Source of the DNA: Bordetella pertussis 18323 | GTDB lineage: Bacteria > Pseudomonadota > Gammaproteobacteria > Burkholderiales > Burkholderiaceae_B | Direction: 5' to 3' | Assembly: GCF_000306945.1 (NCBI RefSeq) | Contig: NC_018518.1 | Span: 1,240,001 to 1,304,000, forward strand | DNA: 64,000 bases | In this document: positions 17,876 to 26,102 of the stretch, one piece after another | How positions within the stretch are numbered: position 1 is the stretch's first letter | Layout: the number at the start of each line of letters is the position of its first letter | Program-made: the position numbers and the translations under genes | The notes under the pieces: generated by a model | Told to the model about the DNA's origin: nothing | What the model saw: only the letters and a program-made list of their open reading frames with translations | Database searches by the model: none

Positions 17876-17997
17876 GATTCTCTCCTTGAGAAAAGCGCGC
17901 TGAGAAACCGCATGCGATTCATCTTAGTCCTGCCCGTTGTGCAATGCAACGAAAAAAACGGCGCCGCAAGGCACCGTTTTGCCGTGCCACCGCGCTG

Positions 17998-19827
17998 TCA
18001 GAGCGCGTCGAGCGTATCGGGGTCGATGGGCAGGGCGCGGTTCAGGGCCGCGGCGACCTTGACCCGCAAGGCATTGGAATGGGCGCGCCGGACCTCGCGC
18101 TTGACGTCGAGCAGCTGCTGCGGGTGCATGGAGAATTCGGTCAGCCCCAGCCCGAGCAACAGGCGCGTCAGCCGCGCATCGCCCGCCATCTCGCCGCATA
18201 CGGCCACCGGCTTGCCGGCGCGCTCGCCCGCGTTGATGGTGTTGGCCACCAGGCGCAGCACGGCCGGATGCAAGGGGTCGTACAGGCCCGCCACATCGTG
18301 GTCGCCGCGGTCGATCGCCAGCGTGTACTGGATCAGGTCGTTGGTGCCGATGGACAGGAAATCGAGCGCCTGGACGAACGGTTCGATCGCGATCGCGATG
18401 GCCGGGATTTCGACCATGGCCCCCACCTCGACGCGCGCCGCATAGGGCTGGCCGCGCGCATCGAGCTCGCGGCGGGCGGACTCCAGCGCGGCGTACGTGG
18501 CGTGTACCTCGTGCATGTGCGCGATCATCGGAATCAGCACCCGCACCGGGCCATGGGCCGAAGCCCGCAGGATGGCGCGCAACTGCGTGGCGAACATCTC
18601 GGGCCGCGCCAGGCAATAGCGGATGGCCCGCTGCCCCAGCGCCGGATTGGTGGCGACCGTCGCCTCGTCATCGAGCGTCTTGTCGGCGCCGATGTCCAGC
18701 GTGCGGATCGTCACCGGCCGGCCCGCCATCACCTTCACCACCGATGCATAGGCCTCGTACTGTTCTTCCTCGCCGGGCAGGTCGGGCCGGCCCATGAACA
18801 GGAATTCGCTGCGGAACAGGCCGATGCCATGAGCCCCGCAGGCCAGCGACAGGCTGGCCTCCTCGGGCAGCTCGATGTTGGCATGCAGCACGATATCGAT
18901 ACCATCCAGGGTGACAGCCGGCTCGTCGCGCAGCAACGCCAGCTCGGCGCGCTCGTCGGCGTACACCCGCTGGCGCGCCTGGTACTCGGCCAGGATGCGG
19001 GCCGAAGGGTTGAGCACCACCACGCCGTCCGCGCCGTCGACGATCAGCATGTCGCCGTCGCGCACCAGTTCGCGCACATTGCCCAGCGCGACCACCGCCG
19101 GCACGCCCATGCTGCGCGCCACGATCGCGGTGTGCGAGGTCGGACCGCCCAGGTCGGTCACGAAGGCGGCGAAGCGCCCGCCGCGCAGCCGCAGCATGTC
19201 GGCCGGAGAAATATCGTGCGCCACCACCACCAGCGGATCATTGCCATCGAGCTGGGCGCCATCGGGCAGCATGGCCGAGGTGCCGGCCAGCACGTGCAGC
19301 GCCCGTTCGATGACCTGGCGCACGTCGCCGCCGCGCTCGCGCAGGTATTCGTCCTCCATGGCCTCGAATTGCTGGCCCAGGATCTGCCCTTGCGCGGTCA
19401 GCGCCCACTCGGCGTTGTAGTGCCGCTCGGCGATCAGCGCCAGGGCCTGCTCGGCCAGCAAAGGATCGCCCAGCAGCAGCCGGTGCACATTGAGCATGGC
19501 GCCCAGCTCGCGCGGCGCGTCCTCGGGCAGGGTGTCGGCCATCTGCAGCAGATCGGCCTGCGCCTTGGCCAGCGCCTCGGTCAGCCGCTGGCTTTCGGCC
19601 GCGGCATCCTCGGGCGCGATGCGGTAGTGGGCGACTTCGAGCGCCGCCGCACCCATGACCACGGCGCGGCCGATCGCGTAGCCGCGCGCCACGCCTTTGC
19701 CGTGCAGGCAGACGACCGGACCGGCGGCGATATCAGGAGAAAGGGATGGGATGGAAGAGCGCGTAGACGATGCAGCCCGCGCCGACGGCGGGCTGCCGGA
19801 ACCTGAGGTTTTGCTATTCCTGCTCAC
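17998..19827 (-). CDS. ptsI: phosphoenolpyruvate-protein phosphotransferase (PTS enzyme I)
   Basis: Enzyme I takes phosphate from phosphoenolpyruvate and passes it to HPr. The swivelling domain shows the phosphorylated histidine in DLGGPTSHTAIVARS. The PEP-binding domain shows GIGLFRSEFLFM, IRTLDIGADK and IGTNDLIQYTLAIDRGD, and the C-terminus has PVAVCGEMAGD. No ATG lies near the family start. I use the GTG at 19825-19827, which overlaps the ptsH stop region and gives 609 residues. An ATG at 19878 inside ptsH is the alternative. Both leave an extra stretch of about 35-50 residues ahead of the enzyme I domain. It forms an operon with ptsH and the EIIA gene. Confidence 0.92.
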   Translation of the reverse strand: MSRNSKTSGSGSPPSARAASSTRSSIPSLSPDIAAGPVVCLHGKGVARGYAIGRAVVMGAAALEVAHYRIAPEDAAAESQRLTEALAKAQADLLQMADTLPEDAPRELGAMLNVHRLLLGDPLLAEQALALIAERHYNAEWALTAQGQILGQQFEAMEDEYLRERGGDVRQVIERALHVLAGTSAMLPDGAQLDGNDPLVVVAHDISPADMLRLRGGRFAAFVTDLGGPTSHTAIVARSMGVPAVVALGNVRELVRDGDMLIVDGADGVVVLNPSARILAEYQARQRVYADERAELALLRDEPAVTLDGIDIVLHANIELPEEASLSLACGAHGIGLFRSEFLFMGRPDLPGEEEQYEAYASVVKVMAGRPVTIRTLDIGADKTLDDEATVATNPALGQRAIRYCLARPEMFATQLRAILRASAHGPVRVLIPMIAHMHEVHATYAALESARRELDARGQPYAARVEVGAMVEIPAIAIAIEPFVQALDFLSIGTNDLIQYTLAIDRGDHDVAGLYDPLHPAVLRLVANTINAGERAGKPVAVCGEMAGDARLTRLLLGLGLTEFSMHPQQLLDVKREVRRAHSNALRVKVAAALNRALPIDPDTLDAL

Positions 19828-20083
19828 CGAACTTATTGTCGAACAGAGTTTGAATTTCGGACAGCGCCTGGTCGGCATCGCTGCCCGAGGCCTCCAGCTT
19901 GACTGTCACCCCCAGCCCGGCGGCGAGCATCATCACGCCCATGATGCTCTTGGCGTTGACGCGCTGGGCGCCACGCGAAATGAAGATCTCGCTGCTGAAG
20001 CGGCTGGCCAGCTGCGTCAGCTTAGCGGCGGCCCGGGCGTGCAGCCCGAGTTTGTTGCTAATGACGATGTCTGAGCTAGGCAT
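19814..20083 (-). CDS. ptsH: phosphocarrier protein HPr
   Basis: The 89-residue phosphocarrier receives phosphate from enzyme I on the histidine of NKLGLHARAAAKL and passes it to EIIA. The region around the regulatory serine reads AKSIMGVMMLAAGLG. The ATG at 20083 (MPSSDIVISNK) fits the family start, while a longer in-frame extension to 20173 has no HPr similarity. It lies between the EIIA gene and ptsI on the same strand. No sugar-specific EIIB or EIIC is nearby. Confidence 0.95.
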   Translation of the reverse strand: MPSSDIVISNKLGLHARAAAKLTQLASRFSSEIFISRGAQRVNAKSIMGVMMLAAGLGVTVKLEASGSDADQALSEIQTLFDNKFGEQE

Positions 20084-20198
20084 AAGTTCTGATCTGGCAA
20101 TGGCGGCAGCCGCAATCCCGTGCCCGCCGGGTCGGACTGCCGGCCCGGCACGGCGGAACTGCTGCGCCATCAATTCACTCTCGGCGTTTTCTCGCCCG

Positions 20199-20597
20199 TC
20201 AGTCTACACGCAAGCAACCCTGGACGCCGCCTGCGAGCGCCTTTTCACGCGTCTCGGCCAGCGAAAGATTGCGATAAGTCAGGGCCCGCAACAGCATCGG
20301 CGTATTCAATCCCGCCAGCACACAGCACTGGATGCCCTGCGCCTGCGCATCGGCCACGGCGCGCTTGGCGATATTGGCCGGCGTGGCGCCGATCAGGTCG
20401 GTCAGGACCAGCACGCCCTGCCCCTGGTCCACGCGCAGGATATCCGCCAGTACCCGGGGCGCCGCGTCGTCGGGCAAATCCTCGGGATGGATATCGTGCA
20501 CGGCCAGCGCTTCGGTCGCGTCGCCCAGCACGTGGGCGACGCTCTCGCGCATGGCACTGCCCAGCGGGGCGTGCACGACGATAACGATGCCAGTCAT
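20199..20597 (-). CDS. PTS mannose-type EIIA component
   Basis: The 132-residue protein has the EIIA-Man fold, with the phosphorylated histidine in GIVIVVHAPLGSAM (residue about 10) and the GVLVLTDLIGATPANIAKR segment. The ATG at 20597 gives the normal family N-terminus. With HPr and enzyme I downstream it forms an incomplete phosphotransferase chain. In betaproteobacteria such chains are known or thought to regulate rather than transport sugars. It lies 10 bases after gshB, so the four genes probably form one operon. Confidence 0.92.
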   Translation of the reverse strand: MTGIVIVVHAPLGSAMRESVAHVLGDATEALAVHDIHPEDLPDDAAPRVLADILRVDQGQGVLVLTDLIGATPANIAKRAVADAQAQGIQCCVLAGLNTPMLLRALTYRNLSLAETREKALAGGVQGCLRVD

Positions 20598-20607
20598 AGC
20601 AGCAAGT

Positions 20608-21564
20608 TCAGCCGGCGGCGCTTTCCAGCGCCACGGCGAACATCTCCGGTACGTTGAAGCCCGTCTGTTCGGTGATCTCGACAAAACAGGTCGGGCTGGT
20701 GACATTGACTTCGGTAATGTAGTCGCCGATCACGTCCAGGCCCACCAGCAGTAGCCCGCGGCCGGCCAGCCGGTCAGCCACCGTGCGCGCCAGGTGCAGG
20801 TCGCGCTCGGACAGCGGCTGGGCCACGCCCCGCCCGCCGGCCGCCAGGTTGCCGCGCGTCTCGCCGGCCAGCGGTATGCGCGCCAGCGAATACGGCATCG
20901 GCTCGCCGCCGATGAGCAGAATGCGCTTGTCGCCCTTGACGATCTCGGGGATATAGCGCTGCGCCATGATCGTGCGCGTACCGTTGTCGGTCAGGGTTTC
21001 GAGGATCGCGTTCAGGTTGGGCTCGCTGCGCTGCAGGCGGAAGATCCCGGTGCCGCCCATGTCGTCCAGCGGCTTGACGATGACGTCGCCCTGCGCGGCA
21101 TGGAATGCCCTGATGCGCGCCATGTCGCGCGTGACCAGCGTAGGCGTGGTCAGATCGGGAAACTCGGTGATCGCCAGCTTCTCGGGATGATTGCGGATCG
21201 CCGCCCCGCTGTTGAACACGCGGGCCCCCTGCTGCTGCGCGTACTCGAGCAGATGCGTCGAATACACGTATTCCATGTCGAACGGGGGATCCTTGCGCAT
21301 CACCACCGCGTCGAAGCGCGCCAGCGGCGCCTCGTCGGCCGCGCCGGTTTCGCGCCACCAGTCATGCCCATGGAGGTCGGCGCCGTCGCGCAGCGCGATG
21401 GGCGCAAAGCGCGTCCTGACCTCGCCCGCATCGATATAGAGATCGCCTTGCAGCGCAACGCTCAGGGTGTGCCCCCGGGCCTGCAGCGCCTGCATCATGG
21501 CGACGGAACTGTCCTTGTACGCCTTGAGCAGCGGCAAGGGATCGATAATGAACAATACGTGCAT
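20608..21564 (-). CDS. gshB: glutathione synthetase
   Basis: The 318-residue ATP-grasp enzyme joins gamma-glutamylcysteine and glycine to make glutathione. It shows the N-terminal VLFIIDPLPLLKAYKDSSVAMM, the DPPFDMEYVYSTHLLE motif, the ATP-binding VIVKPLDDMGGTGIFRL, and the C-terminal GLDVIGDYITEVNVTSPTCFVEI motif of proteobacterial GshB. It is the first gene of the gshB-EIIA-ptsH-ptsI run. Length matches the E. coli enzyme. Confidence 0.97.
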   Translation of the reverse strand: MHVLFIIDPLPLLKAYKDSSVAMMQALQARGHTLSVALQGDLYIDAGEVRTRFAPIALRDGADLHGHDWWRETGAADEAPLARFDAVVMRKDPPFDMEYVYSTHLLEYAQQQGARVFNSGAAIRNHPEKLAITEFPDLTTPTLVTRDMARIRAFHAAQGDVIVKPLDDMGGTGIFRLQRSEPNLNAILETLTDNGTRTIMAQRYIPEIVKGDKRILLIGGEPMPYSLARIPLAGETRGNLAAGGRGVAQPLSERDLHLARTVADRLAGRGLLLVGLDVIGDYITEVNVTSPTCFVEITEQTGFNVPEMFAVALESAAG

Positions 21565-21657
21565 CTCGGCACCCGATACGTACGCCGCGCCACGAGCCCG
21601 CGCAGGCAGGATTGACTAGGCAGTTTGAAAGATGGGGCCGCACGGGCCGCACGCAAG

Positions 21658-21692
21658 CCGGCCCGGACGCCCCTCGAGGGCAACCGGGCCGG
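21658..21692 (-). terminator. hairpin after infC
   Basis: A 9-bp GC-rich stem, CCGGCCCGG with CCGGGCCGG, encloses a second small hairpin just after the infC stop on the minus strand. No T run follows, so it may be a weak terminator or an RNA-stabilising structure between infC and gshB. Confidence 0.4.
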
Positions 21693-21700
21693 GGATGGGA

Positions 21701-22246
21701 TCAGCCTGCCGCGTCGGGCTTGCCGACGGCCTTCTTGCGCGGCGCAAGCACCATGACCATCTGACGGCCTTCCAGCTTGGGCATCGCCTCGACCTGGGCA
21801 AGTTCGATCAGATCGTCGCGCACCCGCTCAAGCACCCGCATGCCCAGTTCCTGGTGGGCCATTTCCCGGCCACGGAAGCGCAGCGTGACCTTGGCCTTGT
21901 CTCCCTCTTCGAGGAAGCGGCGCAGGTTACGCAGCTTGACCTGGTAGTCGCCCTCGTCGGTCGCCGGGCGGAATTTGACTTCCTTGACCTGGATGACCTT
22001 CTGCTTCGACCGGGCCTCGGCCTGGCGTTTCTGTTCCTGGTACTTGAACTTACCGTAATCCATCAAGCGGCAAACCGGGGGATCGGCATTGGGCGCGATC
22101 TCGACCAGGTCCACGTCGCTTTGCTCGGAAAGACGGAACGCATCGGCAATCTTGACGATGCCCAGCTGTTCTCCGTCCAGGCCTATCAGACGCACCTCGG
22201 GGACGCGGATTTCACCGTTGATGCGTATGGCTTTTTCAGTGGCGAT
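21701..22246 (-). CDS. infC: translation initiation factor IF-3 (probable ATC start)
   Basis: IF-3 binds the 30S subunit and checks start-codon pairing. The 181-residue reading begins at an ATC codon (22244-22246) placed 8 bases after TAGGAG and gives [28 protein letters not shown], the normal family N-terminus. The first ATG/GTG/CTG-type alternative, at about 22195, would remove conserved residues. Rare start codons (AUU in E. coli) are typical of infC and let IF-3 repress its own synthesis. The rest ([40 protein letters not shown]) is complete. It follows thrS as usual, but rpmI and rplT do not follow. Confidence 0.93.
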   Translation of the reverse strand: MATEKAIRINGEIRVPEVRLIGLDGEQLGIVKIADAFRLSEQSDVDLVEIAPNADPPVCRLMDYGKFKYQEQKRQAEARSKQKVIQVKEVKFRPATDEGDYQVKLRNLRRFLEEGDKAKVTLRFRGREMAHQELGMRVLERVRDDLIELAQVEAMPKLEGRQMVMVLAPRKKAVGKPDAAG

Positions 22247-22266
22247 GTTGACGACTCCTAGAAAGG

Positions 22267-24216
22267 TTAAGCAGCGCTCGCGAGTTGGGTGACATTGCGG
22301 CGGGTGGAGATATCCTCGGCCAGGCGCGCGATGAAATCATCGAGTGCGATGACGCCCAGATCAAGGCCACCCAATCCCCGCACCGCGACGGTGCCGTTTT
22401 GCATCTCCTTGTCACCAACGACGAGGAGATACGGGATTTTCTGCAGGCTGTGTTCACGGATTTTACGAGTGATTTTTTCACCACGCAAATCAGCCTGCAC
22501 TCTAAAGCCTTGTTTTTTCAGGCTTTGTGTTATTTGTGCCGCATATTCGGCGGAATGCTCGGAGATGCAGCATACCACCGCCTGCAACGGGGCCAGCCAG
22601 GGCGGCATGGCACCGGCATGGTTTTCGATCAGCATGCCGATAAAACGCTCCAGCGAACCGAGGATGGCACGGTGCAGCATGACCGGCGGACGACGCTGGT
22701 CGTTCTGGTCGACGTACTCCGCGCCCAGCCGCACGGGCATGGAAAAATCCACCTGAATCGTGCCGCACTGCCAGTGGCGTCCGATGGCGTCCTTGAGCGT
22801 GTATTCGACCTTGGGGCCGTAGAAAGCGCCCTCGCCCGGCGAGATCTCGAATTCGCAGCCGGTACGACGCAGGCTTTCCATCAGGGCGGTTTCGGCCTTG
22901 TCCCAGATTTCGTCGCTGCCGATGCGCTTCTCGGGACGCGTGGCGACCTTGTACAGCACCTCGGTAAAACCGAAGTCCTTGTAGACCTTCTGCAGCAAGG
23001 CGGTGAATGCGGCGCACTCGTCCTGCAACTGGTCTTCGGTACAGAAAATGTGGCCGTCGTCCTGGGTGAAACCGCGCACCCGCATCATGCCATGCAGCGA
23101 GCCGGACGGTTCGTTGCGGTGGCATTGCCCGAACTCGCCGTAACGCAGCGGCAATTCGCGATAGGAATGCAGGCCGGCATTGAAAATCTGCACGTGCCCG
23201 GGGCAATTCATGGGCTTCAGACCGTAGACCCGGTTTTCGGACTCGGTCGTGAACATGTTCTCGCGGTAGTTGTCCCAGTGGCCCGTCTTCTTCCAGAGCG
23301 TCAGGTCGAGGATCTGCGGCGCCTTGACCTCCTGGTAGCCGTTGTCCTGGTACACCTTGCGCATGTACTGCTCGACCTGCTGCCACAGCGCCCAGCCCTT
23401 CGGATGCCAGAAGATCAGCCCGGGAGCCTCGTCCTGGAAATGGAACAGGTCGAGTTCGCGGCCGATCTTGCGATGGTCGCGCCGTTCGGCCTCCTCGAGC
23501 ATGTGCAGATAGGCATCCTGGTCGTCCTTGCTCGCCCACGCCGTGCCGTAGATCCGCTGCAGCATCTCGTTCTTGCTGTCGCCGCGCCAGTAGGCGCCGG
23601 CCACCTTCATCAGCTTGAAGACCTTCAGCTTGCCGGTCGAGGGCACGTGGGGGCCGCGGCACAGGTCGATGAAATCGCCTTCCCGGTACAGGCTGAGGGT
23701 TTCGTTGGACGGAATCGAGGCAATGATCTCCGCCTTGTAGACCTCGCCGATGCCCTTGAAATAGGCGACAGCCTCGTCGCGCGACCATTCCTCGCGCGTG
23801 ACGACCTCGTCCTTGCGCGCCAGTTCGGCCATTTTCTTCTCGATTGCCTGCAGATCTTCCGGCGTAAAGGGGCGCTTATACGAAAAATCGTAGTAGAACC
23901 CGTTGTCGATCACCGGGCCGATGGTGACCTGGGCATCCGGGAAGAGCGACTTCACGGCATAGGCCAGCAGGTGCGCCGTGGAGTGCCGGATCAGGTCCAG
24001 GCCGTCGGCATCCTTGGCGGTAACGATGGCGAGCTGCGCATCATTGTCGATGCGGAAGCTGGTATCGACCAGCCGGGGCTCGGCGCCGTCGAAAGCGACG
24101 CGCCCGGCCAGCGCCGCCTTGGCCAGCCCGGCGCCTATGGATTGCGCAACCTCGGCCACCGTCACGGGACCGGGATACTGGCGCTGCGAGCCATCCGGCA
24201 AGGTAATTTGTACCAT
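22267..24216 (-). CDS. thrS: threonine-tRNA ligase
   Basis: The 649-residue class II synthetase charges tRNA-Thr. Domains in order are an N-terminal TGS domain (about 1-62), the editing domain with [11 protein letters not shown], the catalytic core with motif 2 ([29 protein letters not shown]) and the zinc-binding MNCPGH region, and a C-terminal anticodon-binding domain ([17 protein letters not shown]). infC starts 20 bases after its stop. Length is slightly above the usual 635-645. A terminator-like hairpin lies between its likely promoter and the start codon. Confidence 0.97.
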   Translation of the reverse strand: MVQITLPDGSQRQYPGPVTVAEVAQSIGAGLAKAALAGRVAFDGAEPRLVDTSFRIDNDAQLAIVTAKDADGLDLIRHSTAHLLAYAVKSLFPDAQVTIGPVIDNGFYYDFSYKRPFTPEDLQAIEKKMAELARKDEVVTREEWSRDEAVAYFKGIGEVYKAEIIASIPSNETLSLYREGDFIDLCRGPHVPSTGKLKVFKLMKVAGAYWRGDSKNEMLQRIYGTAWASKDDQDAYLHMLEEAERRDHRKIGRELDLFHFQDEAPGLIFWHPKGWALWQQVEQYMRKVYQDNGYQEVKAPQILDLTLWKKTGHWDNYRENMFTTESENRVYGLKPMNCPGHVQIFNAGLHSYRELPLRYGEFGQCHRNEPSGSLHGMMRVRGFTQDDGHIFCTEDQLQDECAAFTALLQKVYKDFGFTEVLYKVATRPEKRIGSDEIWDKAETALMESLRRTGCEFEISPGEGAFYGPKVEYTLKDAIGRHWQCGTIQVDFSMPVRLGAEYVDQNDQRRPPVMLHRAILGSLERFIGMLIENHAGAMPPWLAPLQAVVCCISEHSAEYAAQITQSLKKQGFRVQADLRGEKITRKIREHSLQKIPYLLVVGDKEMQNGTVAVRGLGGLDLGVIALDDFIARLAEDISTRRNVTQLASAA

Positions 24217-24242
24217 CGAAGGAATTCCTGGATTTGGAAACG

Positions 24243-24272
24243 AAAAACGCGGCTGCCTGGCCGCGTTTTGTC
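24243..24272 (-). promoter_or_regulatory. terminator-like hairpin in the thrS leader
   Basis: On the minus strand AACGCGGC pairs with GCCGCGTT around a 6-base loop and is followed by TTTTCGTTT, the shape of an intrinsic terminator. It ends about 27 bases before the thrS start codon. It would stop transcripts entering thrS unless bypassed, so it may be an attenuator. It could also simply end an upstream transcript. Confidence 0.5.
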
Positions 24273-24603
24273 TGGTGCCTTGTTGAGTATTTACCGCAAT
24301 GACGCGATACCAACCCGACGCATGAAATCATTAACGCGACTGAGTGCGGAAGATTCCGGTCGTAGTTCGTGTCGGGCGCAGCAGCATCTGGATCGTGCCT
24401 CGGATATGCGTCAAGGGTGGCACGCGGGTCGGCATGCCAAACGTCGCCAATTGTAGCACCTTTCGTCCCCGAACCCGCTGCGCCTGCCCCACACTGGATC
24501 TGTCTGATTTTCCAACGACTTATCGGACTCCTCTCAAAACCCTCGTAACCTGCCATGACAGCTGAGCTTGTCGCTCGTGACGCCAGGCATAGAAGGAGTC
24601 CCC
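24273..24603. other. intergenic region between divergent thrS and the response-regulator gene
   Basis: This stretch of about 330 bases holds no convincing gene. On the minus strand a TACAAT element (24450-24455) could be the -10 box of thrS, giving a leader of more than 200 bases. A 10-codon minus-strand open frame ([10 protein letters not shown]) lies just before the leader hairpin but has no threonine codons. On the plus strand an AAGGAG site at 24593-24598 serves the next gene. Confidence 0.5.
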
Positions 24604-25380
24604 ATGCCTCACCGCCTATCCCACGCCGCGCCAGTCCTCGCCGGGCAGGCCTGCGCGGCCCATCCTCCCGCCACCTATCCCTCCAGCGCCCAGCCCGCCG
24701 TGGCATCGGCGCGCCGCTACATGCTGCTATCCCGGCCCAGCCGCCGCCTGCGGGTCGCCATCCTGGACGACCACCCCGCCGTCGCGGTAGGCCTGAGCGC
24801 ATACCTGGGCGAACACGGCGACTTCGAGGTCGCGCTGACCGAGACCAACGCCGTGGCGCTGGCCCACCAGCTCAAGCGCCATCCTTGCGACGCGGCCGTC
24901 ATCGATTTCTTCATGCCGGCGCAAAGCTGGGACGGCGTGGACTTCATCCGCCGCCTGCGCCGCCTCTGCCCCGACATGGCCGTGATCACGATTTCGGCCG
25001 GCAAGGCGCACGAAACCGAGTACGCGGCCTTCCGCGCCGGCGCCAACGGTTTCCTGCCCAAGGGCGCGCCGCTGAGCCTGCTGGCCGAACTGATCCGCAC
25101 GACCGTCGTCAGCCGACGGGCGTTCTTCAGCGCCCGCACAGGCCAGTTGCGCGCCACCATCCCCGACCCGCCAGACTCCCGGCTCACCAATGCCGAGCGT
25201 GAAATCCTGCGCCAAATCGCGAAGGGCTTTTCCGTAACCCAGATATCCGGCCGCCTATTGCGCAGCAAGAAAACGGTCAGCACCCACAAGCGCCGCGCCA
25301 TGAAGAAACTGGGCCTGGCCGACGACCTCGCGCTGGCCCTGTACCTGAGCGAGAAATTCGAGCAAAACGTCTATGGCTGA
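24604..25380 (+). CDS. NarL/RcsB-type response regulator
   Basis: The 258-residue protein has a 45-residue N-terminal extension, then a receiver domain (about 50-170). The acidic pair is in AILDDHP, the predicted phospho-acceptor Asp101 is in AVIDFFMP, and the conserved lysine is in GFLPKGAP. A LuxR-type helix-turn-helix follows (LTNAEREILRQIAKGFSVTQISGRLL...KTVSTHKRRAMKKLG). The arrangement resembles RcsB/BvgA-like regulators. AAGGAG precedes the ATG at 24604. An HPt-like gene starts 5 bases after its stop, suggesting a phosphorelay pair whose kinase is not in this window. Confidence 0.85.
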   Translation: MPHRLSHAAPVLAGQACAAHPPATYPSSAQPAVASARRYMLLSRPSRRLRVAILDDHPAVAVGLSAYLGEHGDFEVALTETNAVALAHQLKRHPCDAAVIDFFMPAQSWDGVDFIRRLRRLCPDMAVITISAGKAHETEYAAFRAGANGFLPKGAPLSLLAELIRTTVVSRRAFFSARTGQLRATIPDPPDSRLTNAEREILRQIAKGFSVTQISGRLLRSKKTVSTHKRRAMKKLGLADDLALALYLSEKFEQNVYG

Positions 25381-25385
25381 ATCCC

Positions 25386-25778
25386 ATGGCCAAGCACCAT
25401 CAAGCCTCCGGGACCCTCTGCGTTCAATGGCTATGCCCTGGCCCGGCGCAGCAACGCGCCCTGCTGGAACTGGCGCTGCGCTGCCTGCGCGACGACCGTC
25501 TCGAAATCCGCCGCGCCCTGCGCCAGCGCGACAATGCCACGGTACGCGAGCGCCTGCATCGGGCCAAGGGCGCCATTTGCACCCTCTGGCCCGACCCCGA
25601 AACGCTGGCGCGCCTGGAGGCCGTGCACCGGCAGCTGCCCAGGCGCGGCAGCCAGCTGTGGAGCCAGGCCGCGGCGCTGGAAAGCCGTCTGCTGCAGCTC
25701 GAACAGGCCATGCTGGCCAGCCTGGATGCGCTGGGCGGCGACCCCATGGCGCAAGAGCAGCAGCCCGCGCCGCCCTAG
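25386..25778 (+). CDS. small HPt-like helical protein
   Basis: The 130-residue protein is mostly helical by composition. It contains RERLHRAKGAICTLW around residue 58, which resembles the histidine phosphotransfer motif (HxxKG) of HPt domains, including the following hydrophobic positions. It directly follows the response-regulator gene, so it may relay phosphate to that regulator. The C-terminus is a glutamine/alanine-rich helix. Family assignment is tentative. The stop overlaps by two bases the stop of the converging hemN fragment. Confidence 0.55.
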   Translation: MAKHHQASGTLCVQWLCPGPAQQRALLELALRCLRDDRLEIRRALRQRDNATVRERLHRAKGAICTLWPDPETLARLEAVHRQLPRRGSQLWSQAAALESRLLQLEQAMLASLDALGGDPMAQEQQPAPP

Positions 25779-26102
25779 ACGATGCGCGAATAGCTTGCGG
25801 CCGGCGCGGCCTCGCGCAGGTAGCGATCGAACGTCATGGCGACCGCCCGCACGAAATACCACCCCAGTTCGGTTACCTGCATCACCTCGGCGTCCAGGGT
25901 CACCAGCCCCAGTCCGGCCAGCTCCCGCAGGCGGGCCAGCTCAGGCCCGAACGCCGCGCTGGCGGGCGCGCCGGCCGACCCACCCAGCTCGGCCAGCGCC
26001 AGCCGGCCCCGGCACATCACCGCCATGATCAGCCGGCGCCGCAGCTCGTCGTCGGCCGACAGGCGCAGGCCCCGCTCGATGGGCAGCCGCGCCTGCGCTA
26101 GC
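25775..26102 (-). pseudogene. hemN: oxygen-independent coproporphyrinogen III oxidase, C-terminal fragment
   Basis: The reading frame from the IS481 boundary gives about 108 residues (LAQARLPIERGLRLSADDELRRRLIMAVMCRGRLALAEL ... VTELGWYFVRAVAMTFDRYLREAAPAASYSRIV). These match the C-terminal helical domain of HemN radical-SAM enzymes. The catalytic N-terminal three quarters, with the CxxxCxxC cluster site, are absent. On the other side of the IS lies an unrelated autotransporter. IS481 therefore interrupted the gene and recombination or deletion removed its 5' part. It cannot make active enzyme. Confidence 0.85.

Noticed and set aside
22285..24456. 723-codon plus-strand frame opposite thrS
   Set aside because: It mirrors thrS codon structure. 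The thrS product is unmistakable and complete.
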